Shown here one piece after another: positions 57,016 to 64,000 of a stretch of DNA of 64,000 nucleotides. This DNA comes from Trametes villosa. Taxonomy: Eukaryota; Basidiomycota; Agaricomycetes; Polyporales; Polyporaceae. The stretch lies in the NCBI GenBank assembly GCA_002964805.2, contig PUDQ02000001.1:9572001-9636000 (forward strand). Direction: 5' to 3'. Below the pieces are notes generated by a model, which did no database searches, had not been told where the DNA came from, and saw only the letters and a list, made by a program, of their open reading frames with translations. The position numbers were made by a program, and so were the translations under genes. Within the stretch, counting starts at the first letter, position 1, and each line of letters starts with the position of its first letter.

Positions 57016-58270
57016 GCACGCTTGTTGGTCTTGCGCGGCCACAAGGCTGCGATGCGCTGCGCGTGCGTCGGGATAGCGAGTACCTGCCTTGCACACAGGA
57101 ATACCCATTGGACTACTTGTAGCAGTATCTTTATTGTATCTTCCTTCTTGCATTGTATTTGTACATACGCCCTGTGCACTCATCTCCAGTTTGAACACGC
57201 TGATTTGTTCTTGATTGTGGATTGCATGCAACCTCCAGTTTCGTCGGGCGCTACAGTCTCATTATGCCGCGTGAACGCGCGCCTATTCTCGCAAAAGCTT
57301 GTCTTGAACCACATCGTCCATGGCTGTCACTAGGGGAATCCGGTCGCTTCAGCGTCATGGGCTCGGTAACTACATGCAAAAGGCCTAGCTCGGCACCACG
57401 CGGTGTCTGCAGCACTTCCTGGTACTTGCTGAAGACTGTTCTGCCACGCAAATACTGCCGATTATATCCGTATGTCGTCGCTTGTCGAGGGTCCCTCAAC
57501 ACCCAGCTACGCCGCACCGATGCTCTTAATTCGCAACACCTAGACTACGCGCTTTAAAACGAAGCCTCGAAGCGATTCGCGATCACCACGGCTTCCAGTA
57601 TCTGGGCAAGGCTCACGCCAGCCCGGAACCCTTTCTCCGAATGGTCCGTAGCGTGATACCGAAGCCAAGCACTCCCACTCGTCAGGAAATAGGAAACCGT
57701 CCCAGTGCACACATGATGTCTCTATGCAGTGAGCTTGCCCTCCGAGAATTGATACGTTGCTCCACCCTCGTCATCCGAGAACCCGAGGTTCTTGTCCGTC
57801 CAACCTGCAGTACTTGCTTATCGCGTCCCGTCCCTGGATTTAGGGACCGGGTTTTACATATTCTCGCCCTCCAGAAGTTCCGTGTCTGGCGACACAGACA
57901 CGCTAATTCGTGACAGACATACGCACCATAGGGCAACTGTACTCTAACGGTATCGTGGTACGTCCACCAATCTGGCAGTTCTTCGGGATAACTGACAGTC
58001 GAGCAGCTTCCGCTGGTCATAGGGACACTCCAATGCGCGATTCCAAGGATCCGTCGCGACAGCCCAGAACTTCTCGAAGATGCTTCATGAGGTCATCCGT
58101 CAACTCTATTGCGACTCGTGGGCCGTCGCACTCTGCATAGCGGCAAAGACTCTGATCATCCTCGCTTCTTTTCAAGGAGTCGCTGTCCTCGAATGCTTGA
58201 CTGTACGCGGACGCCGGCTTCTTCGCGGGCAGTGGCTAGTAATAACAATCTCCTGCTGCCCAGCGGGCGA
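57016..58270. other. Intergenic stretch, no gene recognised
   Basis: About 1.25 kb leading to the AA9 promoter. Short frames only, nothing recognised. Confidence 0.45.
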
Positions 58271-58276
58271 TATAAA
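58271..58276 (+). promoter_or_regulatory. TATA box of AA9 LPMO gene
   Basis: TATAAA lies 45 bases upstream of ATG 58321. Confidence 0.55.
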
Positions 58277-58320
58277 GTCTGCAGGCACACAATCCGACAA
58301 CCCAGCTCTTGCCGGCAGAT

Positions 58321-59474
58321 ATGAAGACCGTCGCATTCGTCGCCGCCGTACTACTGCTCGCCGGGTCCGGGTCCGCGCACACCATATTCCAGAAGCTCTA
58401 CGTCAACGGTGTTGACCAAGGCGAGCTCACCGGCATCCGCGCCCCTGACTACGACGGGGTACGCGAAGCCTCCTCCATGCATCAGTCCGTTTGCGCCCTG
58501 ACCATCCGCTACGCGACCCCACCAGCCCATTATCGACGTGACGTCGAACGACATCATTTGCAATGGAGGTCAGGCAAACTACTTGCGCCGGGCGACGCGA
58601 CGAGAGTGCTTACTGACATCCTGCGGCTGGGGCACAGGCATCAACCCTTACCATCAGCCGGTGTCGAAGGCTGTCATTAACGTCCCTGCTGGAGCCACGG
58701 TGACCGCGGAGGTGCGAATGAACGACTGCGCTCCCCTGACCCGTACGTGCTCACGTTTACCGCAGTGGCACCACACCCTCAACCAAGTGGCCAACGACCC
58801 GGCCGACCCCATCGATGCGAGCCACAAGGGACCCGTCATCTCTTACCTGTAACACCATCTTTCATTGACGCTAGTACTCGTCTCTGAGTTCGCCTTCTAG
58901 TGCAAAAATACCGGATGCTACCCAGAGCTCCGTCACCGGCCTGCAGTGGTTTAAGATCTACCAGGACGGACTGACTGCGTCCGACCAGTCCTGGGGGGTC
59001 GACCGCCTTATCGCGAACAAGGGCAAGGTCTCGTTCAAGATCCCGAGCTGCATCGCGTCCGGTCAGTACCTCCTGCGCCACGAGATCATTGGTAAGCTCC
59101 ATGGGTATGCGCATAATGTCAAGGTTTACTGACACCTTGCAGCACTGCACGCCGCTTCGAGCTACCCCGGAGCCCAGTTCTACATGGAGTGCGCCCAGAT
59201 CAACATCACTGGCGGGTCGGGCTCGAAGACCCCCGCGACGGTCTCCTTCCCGGGTGCCTACCACGGCACCGACCCCGGTATGTCTCCTTACGTATCCCTA
59301 ACCCAGAGCGCGGCGAGGCTGACCGATCCCCACCCTAGGCGTCAAGATCAACATCTACCAGAACCTCAAGAACTACACCGTCCCCGGTGAGTGCACCCGC
59401 GCTGTCGTTGCAGGGAAGTCAGTTGCTGAACTATTACCGGGGTTTGTTCAGGGCCTGCTGTTTTCTCATGCTAA
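58321..59474 (+). CDS. AA9 lytic polysaccharide monooxygenase, secreted, intact
   Basis: Eight exons (58321-58458, 58526-58568, 58638-58711, 58766-58848, 58901-59091, 59143-59277, 59339-59386, 59452-59474) give 244 residues. The signal peptide [19 protein letters not shown] is followed directly by His, the N-terminal copper-binding residue ([11 protein letters not shown]). The second copper His is in [12 protein letters not shown], and the Gln/Tyr of the active site are in [18 protein letters not shown]. Cys residues in [21 protein letters not shown] and the final FSC suit the usual disulphides. No cellulose-binding module is attached. AA9 enzymes cut cellulose or hemicellulose oxidatively outside the cell, using copper and H2O2 or O2 with an electron donor. 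The copy in the inverted duplication at 28972-30010 is dead, and it is the only AA9 relative in the window. Confidence 0.92.
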
Positions 59475-60879
59475 GCTTGTGGGGAGCTGTCTTCCATGTA
59501 TTGACGTCGATGCATATGCCAGAGTGCTTGCCTTGTGAGCAGATCCTGAGCGAGTGTATTGTCAGGGGACCGGAGCACGCGCAAACACCAGTCCGTGCTC
59601 CGGTATGGCGTTCATGTGTTATTCCCGCACAAATCTGCCATTCACAAGCTGTCTAGGGGATTACTGGCCCTATTCTACGTTCCCAACAGTCTTGCGCTAC
59701 GTATGCCATGCGCCTGCAACATAGCACAACGGTCATTTGCGGGGATTCGGCGGCCTGACAGTTATTTGCTGAGTGTTGGTCGAGGTTAGCGCTGCGCGTT
59801 CAGACGCTCTCAGCTAATTAGCGGAGATGCGGCCCTGCGAGATTTACATTCCAGCCTCCGCTGGTCATCCTGTTGTAAGTTCCTTCAACAACGCCAGGCA
59901 CGGTGGCGATGTCGCTCATTCGTCCGAATTTGTACTAGTAGGTTCCGCCTTCGCGGTATCGCCGGAGTAGCGTCTCGGACAGAATTGCGAACCTCTCCAG
60001 TTCCATTCACGATACGAGCAGATGCTCCCCTCGTCGAAATCCCGCGACGCCCTCATATCACCCGTTAAGCTCATCGACTCCCACCGTCATGTCGACTCCA
60101 GCACTGGCGAGGTAGTCTCGTAGGTTCCGCTCCCGCGACTGAATAAGACGTGAAGGCTGCATGGACCGTTGACGTGACGCTCCATGCAAGGGCTCCCGGG
60201 GCGTGACAGATCGCGCCCATGCTAGTCGGTACGTACGACAATCATGTCCGCTAATGAACGTACTTACATTCGGGCTGCACAGCTTTCCGCTCTTATGCTC
60301 ACGGCGACGGCGGAAGGGCGGACGGTGTCCCACAGCGGAGTCTTGCCGTTCGTTCGCGGCGCTCCGCGTTCGGCGGATTGTGTGCTCAAAGGCCTCCGCG
60401 GCGGCGACTTGAGCGAATATGGCCTTTTGCGGTTGGCCGTTTCGGAGCTCACTATGCTGACGGTGGGGTGCGTACTAGGGCCGCCATCTAGCAGCGCATA
60501 GGCTGACGCGCTCCCTTCAGCAGGTAAATCCGGAGACACTCTTGCGAACCCCGGATGCCCGCTGACGTCCGGCGCAGGGTATCCCTGAACAAGGGCGTCG
60601 GCAGGCGGGCTGCCGACGCTCGTCCTATTCAGTCCTTACCAAGATGACCAAACTCTGCACCGACAATAGCAGACAGGCAACTTGGAAGGTAGGCCGGAAA
60701 AGACGCACGCCGGCCGTCTGGAGCAGTACGGGGTCGTGACAAACGGGCATCACCTTGGGTCTCGCGCAGGTATATAAGCTGGGGCAGGACGTGCTCTGGA
60801 GTCAGCAACCTCAGCATCTCTGCTCTCTCGAACTCAAACTCGAACTCGCCTCAGCTCTCTATCAACCGACAGCTCAACA
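59475..60879. other. Spacer of duplication copy B
   Basis: Non-coding spacer between AA9 and gene X. The segment about 59865-60491 matches 27768-28420 (inverted) and, less well, 63700-64000. The gene X promoter is at the right end. Confidence 0.6.
60595..60780 (+). promoter_or_regulatory. Promoter of gene X copy B: palindrome and TATA box
   Basis: 60595-60619 is a perfect inverted repeat, GCGTCGGCAG and CTGCCGACGC with spacer GCGGG, about 260 bases before ATG 60880. TATATAAGCT is at 60771-60780, 100 bases before the ATG. Both match the arrangement in copy A; the palindrome arms keep their pairing although the spacer has changed. Confidence 0.6.
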
Positions 60880-62843
60880 ATGACTGCCTCTAAGACCATC
60901 ACCATCACGGGGTAAGTCGGGGTGTCTCGCGCTGTTTCGCTGTTTCACTGGTATGGCTAACCAGCATATTACAGCGGCAAGCTCGGTGGCCCGTGCAACC
61001 TCACGCTCGCCTTCGTCCCGCCCACTGCGGACTTCACCTCCATTGTCCCTATCGCTTGGAAGTAAGCATACTACGCGCGCCGTCTTGGCGGCGAGTCGTA
61101 CTCATGTCACTTGTCTACCCCAGGGTCATCACGCTCAACGATGGAGGTACGACTTTACGGTCCTCATTCGGCGATGTTTGTCAGGGGGCAATCTGACCTT
61201 TTTATTCTGCAGGTTCCTTCACCTACACTTGGAACGACGTGTAAGACGAAGTGTTGTCTTCACGTTTTGAAGCGGTAGACTGAGCGCCCCGCAGCTTCGC
61301 AGGCTCTCGCACGGTCATCGACACCAGCACGGCTACCGTCGAGGCTGATGAGTACCAGCCGGTCGCCGTGAGTGTTGTCTGTCATTCGCTGAGAACACGT
61401 CCCGACGAGCTCTGCACAGGTGGCCCAAACCACGGACCTGCTCCTGGACAACACCAGGCGCCCTCCGGAGTACTACTTCACGGTGAGCACTCATGCTGGT
61501 ATCCTCGTAGCTTGATTGTTCATCGGCTGACGATGTGTCCCAGGCCCCGACGACCTACCAGGGGAAGCAGGCCCGGGTGATGAACAGGACCGGGGGATAC
61601 GTTGACATCGGCGCCGGTACGCTCCTACTACCACTCGTTTTGGTGCACAGTTCTCAATGAGTGTCGCCGCGTGCAGGCTTCATCACCGACCTGGACAAGC
61701 CGTCCGAGGCGGTGAACCCGGTGCTCGTTCTGCGCCGTGTCCCGTACGTCGCTACAACGCTTTGAAATTGCCCAGTCGCTGACACCTGCCCCCACAGCGA
61801 CCAGACCCCCGGGTACGTCGACTACGTGCCGACGCTCAAGATCTGGGCCAGCCTCGACTACGCGGAGACGCAGCTGCTCGACAGCAGCGTGAACAGCATC
61901 GCGACCCTCTGGGAGGGCACGCTGTCGCAGCTCACCGGGCAGCAGATCACCATCACCGTCAAGCGCGAGAACGGGCGGCTTGTCGCCGACGGGCCCTCTT
62001 CGTTTGCGCTCAAGGAGGCGGCGACGTCGGCGTCGTTCCTCAAGGGTGACAATGCTAAGGATCGCGTGAGTGTTCGATGCCCCGGGCTCTGTTGGACCGC
62101 TCCATCGGCTGATATCTGCTCATTGCGTCAGCCGTACATGTACACGGCCGACCTCGCCTTCGCCGATCCGGGCCTCGTCGCAGACGGCGTGCAATCTATT
62201 GTGAACCAGCTGTTCCCCCAGGGTTATTGGGCCAGATTCCTCCAGAAGGTCAGCTCATGCCAATAATTGTCACTTACCGGCGACTCACACTCGTTTCAGA
62301 GCTACGATACGGAGGCGCGCCTCGAACTGACCCTGCCGCTGGGATTCAGCTGCAACAAGGCTGAGTTGGACACGATTGCTGCCATCAACGGCAACCCGAC
62401 GATCTTCGGCAAGGCGTACATCAAGGGACACGCCGGAGCCGCGCTCGTGTCCGCCAACAACGGCCTGGAGAGCTGGCTCACGGTTAACCCGGCCTCCCCG
62501 CAGTGGTTCAATGTCAACACCCAGACGGTACGTGGCTGCAATGATCTGGGCCTGCTGGGCACGGTTCTAACAGTATCGACAGGGTGACAATGCTGCGTTC
62601 AACGGCACCAACGCGGACAGTTTCGCGAAGGCCGCAGACACCAACGGCAGCGGCCAAGGCGTGACCGGAGCCATCGAGGCTGCCGCAATCCCGGGCAAGG
62701 CCGTCAGGCGCAAGGGTAACGCCAACGCCAACTTCAGCTCCGACGGCAACGCCGGATTTAACTCGGGCGACAGCGTCGCGGATGAAGACGCCAAGTTCCG
62801 CTCCGTCCGTCGTGGCGGAGGCCGCCGTTCGCTCGTGGCCTGA
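60880..62843 (+). CDS. Gene X copy B, conserved protein of unknown function
   Basis: Twelve exons from ATG 60880 (MTASKTITITG) to TGA 62841-62843, about 440 residues, with introns of about 50-75 bp. Segments in order: GGKLGGPCNLTLAFVPPTAD, VITLNDGGSFTYTWNDV, FAGSRTVIDTSTATVEADEY, TTDLLLDNTRRPPEYYFT, GGYVDIGAGFITDLDKPSE, then the long exon with YVDYVPTLKIWASLDYAETQ, then ADLAFADPGLVADGVQSIVN, ELTLPLGFSCNKAELDTIAA and a Gly/Asn-rich, Arg/Gly-ending tail (VRRGGGRRSLVA). No signal peptide. Few cysteines. Not recognised. The middle part, with LKLWASLDYAETQLLDSSVN-like sequence and KRENGRLVADG, is the best conserved between copies. Keeping two open copies while the linked AA9 decayed suggests the protein matters. 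Confidence 0.84.
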
Positions 62844-64000
62844 AGACCTCGGGCTGGTGTGGCACACAGAGCCTTGGTGTACCTACGAGCGATTGATCTG
62901 CATTAGTGTCCCGTGAACATGTTTCCGAATATACGCTGTTGCCTCTGAATATGTGATGCTTGACTTGCCTGCTGGTTTTTCCAGTGATTCGCAGCAGTTA
63001 TTATAACGGTACTTCAAGTTGAACGTTGAGGTCCATGTCGAAAGGTGCGGATTCCGGAAGAGGACAAGATTGATCGGGAGACGCCCGTCGGCCTGCCCAC
63101 GTGGCAGAGGGGCGCCGTCTCCGGGTCGACTCCATGTTCCCCACTCACTCACTTGCTCTCGCTACTACTTGACCAACCTGACTACCTGCGAATTGCAAGG
63201 CTATCTGCGTGATATCTGCCTCTAATGTGCCGGGATGTACCACGCAACCGTCCTCTTCCCGGCGCTTTCGAACACCTTGCACCGCCCCTCCTAGTGACGA
63301 GCGCATTGACCGTCTTTCAAACTCTGAAGATTTGAACGTCTACTTCTTGAACTGCCCTTGTACGTTTGTCGCCCGAACGTGCGTAAGCTCCCGCCTAACT
63401 ATATGCAGACGCTCCTTATCCATACCAGCCTGCTGAACGACAAGGCGTTATGGCAGCTCTGTGCTGCACTCTGATCTCGAGGCTTTGGGCCAAGGTTGGT
63501 CAACGCCGAGTGTATGGCACACAGGCCGTCTACGCAGGTACCGCTTCTATGCGCATACCAGTGACGGCTAGACGTCGTCAGTGTGCTGAACACAGACTCT
63601 CCGCCAGCTCACGGATAGCGGCGGGGCTAGAATGACACTCCGTCGCCGTAGGCCTGAAAACCTAACGTACTGTGAGATTCTTCCCGGATTTACACGGCCA
63701 CGGTGTTGCTCATTCGTTCACATCAGGTCTAGCTGCTTCCGCTGCCGCGGTGTAACCGGGCGTACGCGTCGGGAAAATCGCCGTCCCTTCCAGCTTCAGG
63801 TTCCATTGGCGACGCGAGCAGGTGCTCTATTATTGAAATCCCGCGACGCTCTCGTATTGCGACTAAACACTTGTACCCCCGCCATCACGCCGACTTCGGC
63901 ACTGGCGATGCTGTCCGGTAGGCTTCGCTCCCGCAACTGAATGAAGCTGCTTGCATGGCTCAACGCTTCACTGAACATTGACGTGATGCTCCACGCAATC
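62844..64000. other. Right end of window, no gene; partial third copy of spacer repeat
   Basis: No coding region was recognised. From about 63700 to the window edge the sequence resembles the spacer repeats at 59865-60491 and 27768-28420, for example around AAATCCCGCGACGC, CACTGGCGA and TGACGTGATGCTCCA. It is more diverged and cut by the window end. Confidence 0.55.

Larger units (their letters stand above)
58321..62843 (+). repeat. Inverted segmental duplication, copy B (intact AA9 plus gene X)
   Basis: Partner of 25465-30010 in opposite orientation. AA9, spacer and gene X follow in the same order. The copy lacks the MITE-like block of copy A, so it shows the pre-insertion state. Confidence 0.85.

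Overview
This window is fungal nuclear DNA from an Agaricomycete, most likely a white-rot (Polyporales-like) basidiomycete. The evidence is many 50-65 bp GT-AG introns per gene, tandem laccases, an AA9 lytic polysaccharide monooxygenase (LPMO), a GH79 beta-glucuronidase, a DUF6593 gene, a HET-domain gene and an expanded F-box-like family. No bacterial gene organisation, CRISPR array, rRNA or tRNA gene was seen.

Layout. 1-4231: 3' part of a Ty3/gypsy chromodomain retrotransposon (pol with a frameshift, an extra ORF after pol, 3' LTR). Its LTR cuts the 3' end of a HET-domain gene (4226-5446, minus). 7.6-19.3 kb: a decayed F-box-like gene, a SET-domain gene, a GH79 gene, an intact F-box-like gene and a MYND zinc-finger gene. 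20.5-34.6 kb: two intact isopenicillin-N-synthase-like 2-oxoglutarate/Fe(II) oxygenases plus a fragment of a third, two further F-box-like genes, an unrecognised 12-exon gene (called X here) and an AA9 pseudogene. 35.9-42.3 kb: two tandem laccases on the minus strand. 45.3-50.0 kb: a complete, apparently young Ty1/copia element with LTRs that look identical by eye, a perfect 5-bp target duplication and a primer site matching the initiator tRNA-Met anticodon arm. 50.4-57.0 kb: a small secreted protein, a head-to-head pair of conserved housekeeping genes (a CCAAT-binding NF-YC/HAP5 subunit and the AAA+ ATPase RVB1) and a DUF6593 gene. 58.3-62.8 kb: an intact AA9 LPMO followed by a second, intact copy of gene X.

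The most notable structure is an inverted segmental duplication of about 4.5 kb, 25.5-30.0 kb (minus) against 58.3-62.8 kb (plus). Both copies carry AA9 followed by gene X in the same relative order. Gene X is open and very similar in both, introns included, whereas AA9 is intact in one copy and destroyed in the other. The gene X promoters share a long palindrome and a TATA box. The decayed copy also holds a roughly 160-bp MITE-like insertion whose empty site is visible in the other copy.

Functionally the laccases, AA9 and GH79 belong to lignocellulose or glucuronan breakdown outside the cell. The 2OG oxygenases, F-box-like proteins and HET protein are typical lineage-expanded, fast-evolving families. 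RVB1 and HAP5 mark a conserved island between mobile or duplicated stretches. Exon models were made by hand from splice signals and family similarity. No alignment or database search was run.
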